Shown here one piece after another: positions 1 to 7,746 of a stretch of DNA of 46,070 nucleotides. The notes under the pieces are model-generated. The model made no database searches. It saw only the letters and a program-made list of their open reading frames with translations, and was not told the DNA's origin. Position 1 is the stretch's first letter, and the number at the start of each line of letters is the position of its first letter. The stretch is from assembly GCA_030652575.1 (NCBI GenBank), contig JAUSQI010000036.1:1-46070 (forward strand), read 5' to 3'. Source of the stretch: Stagnimonas sp. Its GTDB lineage: Bacteria; Pseudomonadota; Gammaproteobacteria; Nevskiales; Nevskiaceae. The translations under genes and the position numbers were made by a program.

Positions 1-602
<602 letters not shown>

Positions 603-605
603 GCC

Positions 606-1478
606 ATGCGCTGGAGAGACGCGAGACGCAGCAGCAACATCGAGAACGGCGGCAGCGGTGGCGGCATGCGCTTTGGCGGCGGTGGCGGGCTGGGTATCGG
701 CGGCATCGCTGCCGTGGTCGTCATCAGCCTCATTCTCGGCAAGAACCCGCTGGAGATGCTGGGCCTGGTCAATTCAGTGGTCGGTGGTGGCGGGCCGGTG
801 GCAACACAGAACGCCGAGCCCTCGGCAGAGAACAACGCCAATCGCGATTTCGTCGCGGCCATCCTCGGCGAGACCGAAGACGTGTGGGGCGCGATCTTCC
901 AGCAGTCCAACGCCCAGTACGAGCAGCCGAAACTGGTGCTGTTTTCCGGCGTCGTGCAGACCGCCTGCGGCGGCGCATCGAGTGCCAGCGGGCCGTTCTA
1001 CTGCCCTGGGGACCACAAGGTGTATCTCGACACCAGCTTCTTCGACGAGATGCGCGCCAAGCTCGGTGGCGGCGGCGATTTCGCCGAGGCTTACGTCATC
1101 GCCCACGAGGTCGGTCATCACGTGCAGACGCTCGTCGGCGTCAGCGCCAAGGTCAATGCCGCGCGGCAGGCCGGCAAGGATGTGAAAGGCGACGGCGGCC
1201 TGCTGGTGCGGCAGGAATTGCAGGCCGACTGCTACGCCGGCCTGTGGGCGCACCACGCCCAGCAGCGCCATAACTGGCTTGAGGCGGGCGATATCGAAGA
1301 AGCCATGAACACCGCGACTGCGATTGGTGATGACCGCCTGCAAAAGCAGAGTCAGGGCGAGGTGGTGCCGGATGCGTTTACGCATGGCACGGCGGCGCAG
1401 CGGGTGCGCTGGTTCACGATCGGGTTTGAGAAGGGCGACGTTGGGGCTTGCGATACGTTTGCAAGCAAGCAGTTGTAG
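606..1478 (+). CDS. ypfJ: Neutral zinc metallopeptidase, YpfJ family
   Basis: A 290-residue membrane-anchored putative zinc metallopeptidase of the YpfJ/KPN_02809 family (PF04228). The N-terminus has a glycine-rich stretch (residues 15-33) followed by one hydrophobic segment (about 31-45), which suggests an anchor with the domain in the periplasm. The zinc-binding motif HEVGH is seen at residues 167-171, and the C-terminal QELQADCYAGLWAH contains the acidic third ligand region typical of the family. The start ATG is 3 bp after the tgt stop, which suggests translational coupling. A strong inverted-repeat terminator follows at once. The physiological substrate of this family is not established. 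Length and motifs look complete. Confidence 0.9.
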   Translation: MRWRDARRSSNIENGGSGGGMRFGGGGGLGIGGIAAVVVISLILGKNPLEMLGLVNSVVGGGGPVATQNAEPSAENNANRDFVAAILGETEDVWGAIFQQSNAQYEQPKLVLFSGVVQTACGGASSASGPFYCPGDHKVYLDTSFFDEMRAKLGGGGDFAEAYVIAHEVGHHVQTLVGVSAKVNAARQAGKDVKGDGGLLVRQELQADCYAGLWAHHAQQRHNWLEAGDIEEAMNTATAIGDDRLQKQSQGEVVPDAFTHGTAAQRVRWFTIGFEKGDVGACDTFASKQL

Positions 1479-1485
1479 CGTTCGA

Positions 1486-1537
1486 TCAGTCTTCCCATAA
1501 AAAGCCCGCAACTGCGGGCTTTTTATGGGAAGACTGA
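1486..1537. terminator. Bidirectional rho-independent terminator with 25-bp perfect stem
   Basis: Two perfect 25-bp arms (1486-1510 and 1513-1537) flank a 2-nt centre. The GC-rich core AGCCCGCA/TGCGGGCT is followed by a T-run on the plus strand and preceded by the matching A-run, so it can stop transcription from both sides. It sits between ypfJ (plus) and the toxin gene (minus), which converge on it. Confidence 0.92.
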
Positions 1538-1538
1538 C

Positions 1539-1841
1539 TCATTGATTGAGGGATGCCAGCAAGCGCTCTTGATCTCTGCTGCCATGCCATATCGCCAAAA
1601 CGTCTACGAACTCGCCAGTGATCGAGTAATAGATGTTGTAGGGAAACTGTTGAATCACACAGCGCCGAATGTCATGAGCGACTACGCGGCAGGCAAACGG
1701 GTGTGCTTCGATGAACTCAAATTGCCGATCAACGACTGCCATGAAAGCAGCGCCCATTTGGGCTTGTTGCTCATACCAACAGTAGCCTTCCGCCAGGTCA
1801 AGTGCAGCCTCGTCAGTGACAACCAGCCGATACGCTGGCAC
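1539..1841 (-). CDS. RelE/ParE-family toxin of a type II toxin-antitoxin module
   Basis: A 100-residue protein with the RelE/ParE fold pattern: N-terminal YRLVVTDEAALDLAEGYCWY, a helical hairpin, and the C-terminal strand IYYSITGEFVDVLAIWHGSRD. Members are mRNA interferases or gyrase poisons, and sequence alone does not decide which. It starts with GTG at 1841-1839; the upstream in-frame codon is a stop, so no longer form exists. The gene follows the antitoxin by 3 bp, the usual antitoxin-first order. Its 3' end abuts the 25-bp-stem terminator. The family call is firm; the biochemical target is unknown. Confidence 0.88.
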   Translation of the reverse strand: MPAYRLVVTDEAALDLAEGYCWYEQQAQMGAAFMAVVDRQFEFIEAHPFACRVVAHDIRRCVIQQFPYNIYYSITGEFVDVLAIWHGSRDQERLLASLNQ

Positions 1842-1844
1842 CTA

Positions 1845-2072
1845 CTACGCCCCCATGATGCGTTGCTTGACCTCCGCCCATGATCGGCCTGCGCCGGGGT
1901 TGGCGGCAGCATGCTTTGCGCGACGCAATAACTCTTGCTCTTGCGTGATGGAAAGCTCGGAAAAAGTGCAGTCAGACAAGGGCATCACACTGCCACGAAC
2001 AGCTTCGAATACCTCCAGCTTGTCTTGAAGAGACAGGCCAGCAAGTTCGGCTTTGAAAGTGGGGCTAAGCAT
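1845..2072 (-). CDS. Antitoxin of the RelE/ParE pair (addiction module protein, PF09720-like)
   Basis: A 75-residue acidic protein with the pattern of PF09720 addiction-module antitoxins: an N-terminal helix LSLQDKLEVFEAVRGSV and a C-terminal segment ending in SWAEVKQRI that would wrap the toxin. The ATG at 2072 has a GGAG about 8 nt upstream. It is followed after 3 bp by the toxin gene, and the pair forms a two-gene minus-strand operon. The 132 bp upstream, to the glutathione peroxidase gene, holds nothing else recognisable. The call rests on size, neighbour and the DKLEV-type helix, so it is slightly less certain than the toxin. Confidence 0.82.
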   Translation of the reverse strand: MLSPTFKAELAGLSLQDKLEVFEAVRGSVMPLSDCTFSELSITQEQELLRRAKHAAANPGAGRSWAEVKQRIMGA

Positions 2073-2204
2073 GGATGAACTCCGGCAAGTGGCGCGACAA
2101 GTGGCCTGAGTGTAAAGACACTGCCCACAGCACGATCAACCCCGTGATCAGGAAAATCGCCTTCGCAGCAGGGAATCTGCGAGGCGGCTCTGTGATGAAA
2201 ACGC

Positions 2205-2684
2205 CTACAGCAACTTCTCCACATCCTTGGCAATGTCTTCCGGCTTGTCGATGGAGCCATAGCGCTTCACCACCTTGCCGTCTTTGCCCACAAGGAACTT
2301 GGTGAAGTTCCACTTGATGCCCTCGGTGCCGAGCAGGCCCGTGGCTTCGCTCTTCAGGTGCTTGTAGAGCGGGTGGGCCTCGTCGCCATTCACCTTGATC
2401 TTGGCGAACATCGGGAAGCTCACGTCGTAGGTCAGCGAGCAGAAGTTCTTGATCTCCGCCTCGTCGCCCGGCTCCTGATGACCAAACTGGTCGCAAGGGA
2501 AGCCCAGCACCGCAAAGCCCCTGTCGGCGTACTGCTTGTGGATCGCTTCAAGCCCCTTGTATTGGGGCGTGAAGCCGCACTTGGAGGCGACGTTGACGAC
2601 GAGCGTCACCTTGCCCTTGTAGGCGTCGAGCGAAGTCTCGCCGCCGTCGATGGTCTTGGCGGAAAAATCGTAGGCGGTGGTCAT
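2205..2684 (-). CDS. Glutathione peroxidase family, cysteine type (thioredoxin-dependent-like)
   Basis: A 159-residue peroxidase reducing H2O2 or organic and lipid hydroperoxides in the cytoplasm. Peroxidatic Cys36 lies in NVASKCGFTP. The other catalytic residues are Gln70 (GHQEPG), Trp125 and Asn126 (KWNFTKF). Cys82 (NFCSLTYDV) is at the usual position of the resolving cysteine, so thioredoxin is the likely reductant, as for other bacterial Cys-GPx. The conserved FPCNQF motif reads FPCDQF here, an Asn-to-Asp change next to the active site. The start ATG at 2684 is preceded by an AGGAG-type site. The adjacent acyl-CoA dehydrogenase gene upstream lies 73 bp away on the same strand, so cotranscription is possible. 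Confidence 0.95.
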   Translation of the reverse strand: MTTAYDFSAKTIDGGETSLDAYKGKVTLVVNVASKCGFTPQYKGLEAIHKQYADRGFAVLGFPCDQFGHQEPGDEAEIKNFCSLTYDVSFPMFAKIKVNGDEAHPLYKHLKSEATGLLGTEGIKWNFTKFLVGKDGKVVKRYGSIDKPEDIAKDVEKLL

Positions 2685-2757
2685 TGTTCTTCTCCTGTTT
2701 TAAAGCGGGGCCGACAGGCCCCGTTGGATACGGTGATCAAAGCCAGCAGCTGGCGGC

Positions 2758-4521
2758 TCACGCCGCCAGTTGCGCAGCGGGCAGGCTCATGAACTCGCCT
2801 GCGCCGCTCTTGACGGTCTCGCACAAGGGCGTGACCTGCGTGAGCAGCTTGCTGGCAAAGAACCTGGCGGTGTTGAGCTTGGCGGCCTTGAAGTTTTCGT
2901 CGCCTTGCGCCGCAGCTGCCTGCGCCATGCGCAGCCAGTTGTAGCCGAGATAGACGAGGCTGAAGGCGCGCAGGTAGTCGCAGCAGCCGAACGAGGCTTC
3001 CTCTGGCTTGCTCTTGAAGGTCTCGTGGATCCAGCGGGTTGCAAACTCCAGATCGCTGAGCGCCTTCTTCAAGGGTTCGGAGATGAAGGCGAAATCCGGG
3101 CTGGCATCGGTCGCTGCCTTGCCGACCAGTGCGAAGAAGCGCGTCACGGCGCGGCCCTCGCTGAGGAAGAGCTTGCGGCGTACGAGGTCCATCGCCTGGA
3201 TGCCGTTGGTGCCTTCGTAGAGGCAGAGGATCTTGCTGTCGCGCAGGATCTGCTCGACGCCATGCTCGCGGATGAAGCCGTGGCCGCCGTAGACCTGGAT
3301 CGCCATGCTGCCCAGGTCCACCGCCATGTCGGTGCAGTAGCCCTTGACCAGCGGGGTGTTCAGTTCCACCCAGTCGTTGGCTTCTTCGCGCACGGCAGCG
3401 TCTTCGTGGTGGTGGGCGAGATCGACATACATGCCGGTCTCGTAGGCCAGCACGCGTGCGCCTTCGGTGACCGCCTTCATGGTCAGCAGCATGCGACGCA
3501 CGTCGGGGTGGTCGGCGATGGTGGGCTGGCCGTTGAAGGTCTTGCCCTGCTTGCGGTCGAGCGCGTAGCGGATGGCGTTCTGGGTTGCCAGTTCGCACAG
3601 CCCCAAACCCTGCACGCCGACCAGGATGCGCGCGAGATTCATCATCACGAACATGTTCATGATGCCCTCGCCGGGCTTGCCGATCATGGTGCCCACCGCG
3701 CCGTCGAAGTTGATGACGCAGGTGCAGCTGCCGTGGATGCCCATCTTGTGTTCGATGGAGCTGCAAGTCACACCGTTGCGCGCAGTGGTGGGCGAGCCGT
3801 CGGCATTGAGCGTGAACTTGGAGACGACGAAGGTGGAGAGCCCCTTCACGCCTGCCGGTGCGCCATCAACGCGTGCCAACACGAAGTGGACGATGTTGGG
3901 CGTGCAGTCGTGCTCGCCGCCGGTGATGAAGATCTTGCTGCCGTCGAGCTTGAAGGTGCCGTCGGCCTGCGGCGTGGCCTTGGTTTTCACCGCGCCCAGG
4001 TCGCTGCCGGCCTGCGGCTCGGTGAGGCACATGGTGCCGGCCCATTCGCCTGCGCCCAGCTTGGGCAGATAGGTGTTTTTCTGCTCTTCGTTGCCGTTGG
4101 CGAGAATCGCCTCGAAGCAGCCCGTGGTAAGGCCGGGGAAGAGTGCAAAGCCGACGTTGGCCGAGCAGGCCATTTCCTCGACGACTTTCGCCATCGTGTA
4201 GGGCAGGCCCAGGCCGCCGTATTCGGTGGTGTTGGGCAGGCCGACGTAGCCGTTGGCGGCGTACTTGTGAAACGCCTCCTTGAAGCCGTCCGGCAGGGTG
4301 ACGCTGCCATCGGGGTGACGGGTGCAGCCCTGGGCGTCGCCGGGGGCGCTCAGGGGGAAGAGCTCCTTCTCGCAGAACTTGGCGGCGGTTTCGATCATTT
4401 CGGTGAACACCTCCGGCGTTGCATCCGCGAAGGCGGGGAGGGTTTCGGCAAGACGGCCGACTTTCAGCACGTCGTTGAGCACGAAGTTGATTTCGCGCAG
4501 GGGCGCGGTGTAGCTGGCCAT
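2758..4521 (-). CDS. Acyl-CoA dehydrogenase with C-terminal extension (FadE5/DmdC-like)
   Basis: A 587-residue flavoprotein dehydrogenating acyl-CoA to trans-2-enoyl-CoA in beta-oxidation. It has an N-terminal helical cap, the FAD/substrate motifs CLTEPQAGSDLGAVKTKA (165-182) and KIFITGGEHD (196-205), catalytic base Glu436 in YEGTNGIQAMDLVRRK, and about 140 further residues matching the extended dehydrogenase C-terminal domain of the DmdC/FadE5 group. The chosen ATG at 4521-4519 has GGAGA five bases upstream and begins MASYTAPLREINFVLND, a family-typical start. The frame stays open for 81 codons upstream but lacks family sequence there. Chain length and exact substrate (long-chain acyl-CoA or 3-methylmercaptopropionyl-CoA) cannot be read. 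It diverges from the DUF1329 genes. Confidence 0.93.
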   Translation of the reverse strand: MASYTAPLREINFVLNDVLKVGRLAETLPAFADATPEVFTEMIETAAKFCEKELFPLSAPGDAQGCTRHPDGSVTLPDGFKEAFHKYAANGYVGLPNTTEYGGLGLPYTMAKVVEEMACSANVGFALFPGLTTGCFEAILANGNEEQKNTYLPKLGAGEWAGTMCLTEPQAGSDLGAVKTKATPQADGTFKLDGSKIFITGGEHDCTPNIVHFVLARVDGAPAGVKGLSTFVVSKFTLNADGSPTTARNGVTCSSIEHKMGIHGSCTCVINFDGAVGTMIGKPGEGIMNMFVMMNLARILVGVQGLGLCELATQNAIRYALDRKQGKTFNGQPTIADHPDVRRMLLTMKAVTEGARVLAYETGMYVDLAHHHEDAAVREEANDWVELNTPLVKGYCTDMAVDLGSMAIQVYGGHGFIREHGVEQILRDSKILCLYEGTNGIQAMDLVRRKLFLSEGRAVTRFFALVGKAATDASPDFAFISEPLKKALSDLEFATRWIHETFKSKPEEASFGCCDYLRAFSLVYLGYNWLRMAQAAAAQGDENFKAAKLNTARFFASKLLTQVTPLCETVKSGAGEFMSLPAAQLAA

Positions 4522-4841
4522 GAAGGTCTCCAGAGGGGGGGCGTATGGGTGCGGCGAGTATAAGGGCGGCGAGACTGCGGGCGGGCGCGCCGGGCGGGTT
4601 CGACTGGAGCGGTATTTATCGCGAAATGTCATCGCAGACCCGCTGACAGCGTTAAACAGGTTGGTTAGTCTTGCAAACGAAAAATAAACAACCCGCGTTC
4701 GAGAGGTTGTGCTGAACAAGAAAGCTGAATCCGTCAGGCGGCGCATCGAGAGGCGTCCCTGCAAACAATCGAGAGGTCAAGGCACGGTGTGCATAGCGCG
4801 CCGGGGCTGCAACCGCGCAATCAATGTCTTAAGGAGACAGG
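4522..4841. promoter_or_regulatory. 320-bp divergent intergenic region, acyl-CoA dehydrogenase / DUF1329
   Basis: No gene is seen here. It must carry the promoters of both divergent units. On the minus strand a TATACT box (4562-4557) lies about 35 bp before the dehydrogenase start, but no good -35 is seen. On the plus strand a clear AAGGAGA site lies 7 nt before the DUF1329 ATG. No convincing operator palindrome was found. Confidence 0.45.
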
Positions 4842-6191
4842 ATGAAACGCACGCTGTTAGTGGCACTGGCCTTGAGCCTGACGAGCTTCGCGGCGACCGC
4901 CAAGGTCACACAGGCCGAAGCCGACAAGCTGAAAACCACGCTGACCCCCGTGGGTGCCGAGCGTGCGGCGAACAAGGACGGCACGATCCCGAAATGGGAA
5001 GGCGGCCTGACCAAGCCGCCGGCCTGCTTCAAGCCGGGTGGCTGGTATTGCGACCCCTTCACCACCGACAAGCCGAAGTTCACCATCACCAAGGCCAATC
5101 TCGACCAGTACAAGGCGTACCTGACCGACGGCCAGCGCGCCCTTTTCGCCAAGTACGGCGACAGCTACAAGATGAACGTCTATCAAACCCGCCGCACCGG
5201 CGCGTTTCCCGATTTCGTCTACGAGGCCACCGCCAAGAATGCGGTGACGGCCGAAACCGGCGGTGGCGGCGAGGCCATCAGCGGCGCGGTGCTGGGCATT
5301 CCGTTCCCCATCCCCAAGACCGGCAACGAGCCAATCTGGAACCACAAGTTCCGCTATCGCGGTATCGGCATCGACCGTTGGAACGTGCAGGCCGCGGTCA
5401 CCACCGGCGGTGACGCCAACATCACCAAGATCCGCGAGCAGGTGAAGTTTCTCTACGACACCAAGGGCATCACGCCCGAGCAGCTCAACAACGTCGGCAT
5501 CTACTTCATGCAGACGGTCACCTCGCCGCCGCGTCTGGCCGGCACCATCACCCTCGTGCACGAGACGATGGACCAGGTGAAAGAAGCGCGTCGCGCCTGG
5601 CAGTACAACCCCGGCCAGCGCCGCCTTCGCCGCGCGCCCAACGTCGGTTACGACAACCCCGGCACCGGCGCCGACGGCCTGCGCACCAACGACCAGACCG
5701 ACACCTTCAACGGGGCGACCGACCGCTACACCTGGAAGATCATGGGCAAGAAGGAGATGTACATGCCCTACAACTCCTATGTGCTGCACAGCGACAAGGT
5801 CAAATACAAGGACATCATCAAGAAGAGCCACATCAACCAGGATCTGCCGCGCTACGAGCTGCACCGCGTCTGGGTGGTGGAGGCCAACGTGAAGGCCGGC
5901 ACCACGCACATCTACAAGAAGCGCATGTTCTACATCGACGAGGACACCTGGCAGATTCTGGCCGTGGACAACTACGACTCGCGCCTCATCCTGTGGCGCG
6001 TGCAGGAATCGCACACCGTGATGGCCTACGACAAGCCCTTTGCCAATCCGGTGCTGGAATCTGTGTATGACCTGCAATCCGGACGCTATCTGGTGCAGGC
6101 AATGAACAACGAGGAGAGCGAGAGCGTCGAGAAGGACTTCGATGTGGCGTTCTACGATCCCTCCAACGTGTCGAAGCAGGCCTCCAAATAG
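4842..6191 (+). CDS. DUF1329 exported protein, copy 1
   Basis: A 449-residue exported protein of the DUF1329 family (PF07044), with a Sec signal peptide of about 20 residues (MKRTLLVALALSLTSFAATA). The family is distantly related to LolB/outer-membrane lipoprotein-sorting folds and often lies next to DUF1302 proteins and RND-type exporters in gene sets for hydrophobic compounds. Its molecular role is not established. Typical family features seen: EADKLKTTLTPVGAERA near the N-terminus, LTPVGAERAANKDGTIPKW, and RRLRRAPNVGYDNPG mid-protein. There is no lipobox cysteine at the cleavage site, so it is probably soluble periplasmic or peripheral. The start has AAGGAGA upstream. A closely similar paralogue follows after 119 bp. 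Confidence 0.9.
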   Translation: MKRTLLVALALSLTSFAATAKVTQAEADKLKTTLTPVGAERAANKDGTIPKWEGGLTKPPACFKPGGWYCDPFTTDKPKFTITKANLDQYKAYLTDGQRALFAKYGDSYKMNVYQTRRTGAFPDFVYEATAKNAVTAETGGGGEAISGAVLGIPFPIPKTGNEPIWNHKFRYRGIGIDRWNVQAAVTTGGDANITKIREQVKFLYDTKGITPEQLNNVGIYFMQTVTSPPRLAGTITLVHETMDQVKEARRAWQYNPGQRRLRRAPNVGYDNPGTGADGLRTNDQTDTFNGATDRYTWKIMGKKEMYMPYNSYVLHSDKVKYKDIIKKSHINQDLPRYELHRVWVVEANVKAGTTHIYKKRMFYIDEDTWQILAVDNYDSRLILWRVQESHTVMAYDKPFANPVLESVYDLQSGRYLVQAMNNEESESVEKDFDVAFYDPSNVSKQASK

Positions 6192-6310
6192 GCTTGTGGC
6201 TGTGCAGTGGGGCAGGACGGCCCCGAGAAGATTTGGCCCTGTCGCGCAGCGCTGGATGCGCATGGCGGCAGGGCACATCAACCAATAATAAATAGTCCCG
6301 AGGAGTCGGT
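6192..6310 (+). other. Spacer between DUF1329 copies with a nested hairpin
   Basis: A 119-bp spacer. The arms GCCCTG (6236-6241) and CAGGGC (6269-6274) enclose an inner GCGCA/TGCGC pair (6244-6248/6257-6261). No T-run follows, so this looks like an RNA stem between cotranscribed genes rather than a full terminator. The downstream gene has its own GAGGAG site. Confidence 0.4.
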
Positions 6311-7675
6311 ATGAAACACAAGTCGCTGATGGCAATAGGTCTCGTCCTGGCCAGCTTTACCGTGCTGGCCAAGGTCCCGCAGGCTGAAGCCGACAAGCTC
6401 AAGAACACCCTCACCCCGGTGGGGGCCGAGCGTGCCGCCAACAAGGACGGCACGATCCCGAAGTGGGAAGGCGGCCTGACCAAGGCACCGGCCTGCTACG
6501 GCGGGCCGGGCAAGCGCCTGTGCAATCCCTTCCCCGAAGACAAGCCCAGGTTCACCATCAGCAAGGCGAACGTGGAGCAGTACAAGACCAAGCTGTCGGA
6601 CGGCCAGAAGGCGCTGTTCGCCAAGTTCGGCGAGACCTACAAGATGAACGTGTATCAGACGCGCCGCACCGGTGCGTTTCCGCAGTTCGTCTACGACGCC
6701 ACCTACAAGAACGCGCTCAATGCCGAGATCGCCAATGGTGGCGAGACGGTGGTCAACGCGATCCTCGGCATTCCGTATCCCATCCCAAAATCGGGCAACG
6801 AGTTGATGTGGAACCACAAGCTGCGCTACCGCGGCGTGGGCGCCGATCGCTGGAACATCCAGGCCGCAGTGACCACGGGTGGCGACTTCAACCTCGTGAA
6901 GATCCGCGAGCAGGTGAAGTTTCCCTACGACTCGCGCACCGCCACGCCGGCCGACCTCAACAACGTCAGCATCTACTTCCTGCAGACGGTCACCTCGCCG
7001 CCGCGTCTGGCCGGCACCATCACGCTCGTGCACGAGACGATGGATCAGGTGAAGGAGCCGCGCCGCGCCTGGCAGTACAACCCCGGCCAGCGCCGCCTGC
7101 GCCGCGCGCCGAACGTCGGTTACGACAACCCCGGCACCGGTTCGGACGGCCTGCGCACCAACGACCAGTTCGACATGTTCAACGGTGCCACCGACCGCTA
7201 CACCTGGAAGCTGATCGGCAAGAAGGAAATGGTTGTGCCCTACAACGCTTACGCACTGCACTCCGACAAGCTCAAGTACAAGGATTTCGTGACCAAGAAC
7301 CACATCAATCCCGAGTACCCGCGCTACGAGCTGCACCGGGTCTGGGTGTTGGAGGCCAACATCAAGGCCGGCACCACGCACATCTACCAGCGCCGCCAGT
7401 TCTTCGTGGACGAGGACACCTGGCAGATCCTGGCGGTCGACAACTACGACTCGCGCGGCACGCTCTGGCGCGTGCAGGAAGGCCATCACATCCAGGCCTA
7501 CGACGGCGCGCGCGACCAGCTGGCACCCAGCACGGCGCTGGAGACCGTCTATGACCTGCTCTCCGGCCGCTACCTCACGCTGGCCATGAACAATGAAGAG
7601 CCGGAAACGCTGGAGCGGGACTACGACGTGGCCTTCTTCGACCCGGCGAACGTATCCAAGCAGGCCACCAAGTAA
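6311..7675 (+). CDS. DUF1329 exported protein, copy 2
   Basis: A 454-residue paralogue of the preceding gene, clearly a tandem duplicate: the two share long identical blocks (LTPVGAERAANKDGTIPKW, KMNVYQTRRTGAFP, VTSPPRLAGTITLVHETMDQ). The signal peptide is MKHKSLMAIGLVLASFTVLA. Differences cluster in short surface-like stretches such as the region after PACYGGPGKRLCNPFPEDK, and the C-terminal linker ARDQLAPSTALETVYD is longer than in copy 1. It probably acts in the periplasm with the DUF1302 protein 71 bp downstream. As for copy 1, the function is unknown beyond the association of the family with envelope handling of hydrophobic substrates. Confidence 0.9.
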   Translation: MKHKSLMAIGLVLASFTVLAKVPQAEADKLKNTLTPVGAERAANKDGTIPKWEGGLTKAPACYGGPGKRLCNPFPEDKPRFTISKANVEQYKTKLSDGQKALFAKFGETYKMNVYQTRRTGAFPQFVYDATYKNALNAEIANGGETVVNAILGIPYPIPKSGNELMWNHKLRYRGVGADRWNIQAAVTTGGDFNLVKIREQVKFPYDSRTATPADLNNVSIYFLQTVTSPPRLAGTITLVHETMDQVKEPRRAWQYNPGQRRLRRAPNVGYDNPGTGSDGLRTNDQFDMFNGATDRYTWKLIGKKEMVVPYNAYALHSDKLKYKDFVTKNHINPEYPRYELHRVWVLEANIKAGTTHIYQRRQFFVDEDTWQILAVDNYDSRGTLWRVQEGHHIQAYDGARDQLAPSTALETVYDLLSGRYLTLAMNNEEPETLERDYDVAFFDPANVSKQATK

Positions 7676-7746
7676 GGCGACAGGGATTTCCGTACAAACA
7701 ACTCAAGGCCGAAGACGGCCTGAAAGCAACAGGGAGAGGAAACGAC

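Noticed and set aside
2770-4563. A 597-codon open frame on the plus strand opposite the acyl-CoA dehydrogenase gene
   Set aside because: Its product is rich in Ala/Gly/Val/His without any family motif and exactly mirrors a well-supported gene. Long antisense frames are expected in GC-rich DNA with strong third-position bias.
4660-4680. GGTTAGTCTTGC as a sigma54 promoter before the DUF1329 genes
   Set aside because: GG and GC are separated by 8 bases instead of the 10 required.
4857-7489. Long minus-strand open frames opposite the two DUF1329 genes, resembling each other
   Set aside because: Their similarity only reflects the duplicated DUF1329 genes read backwards.
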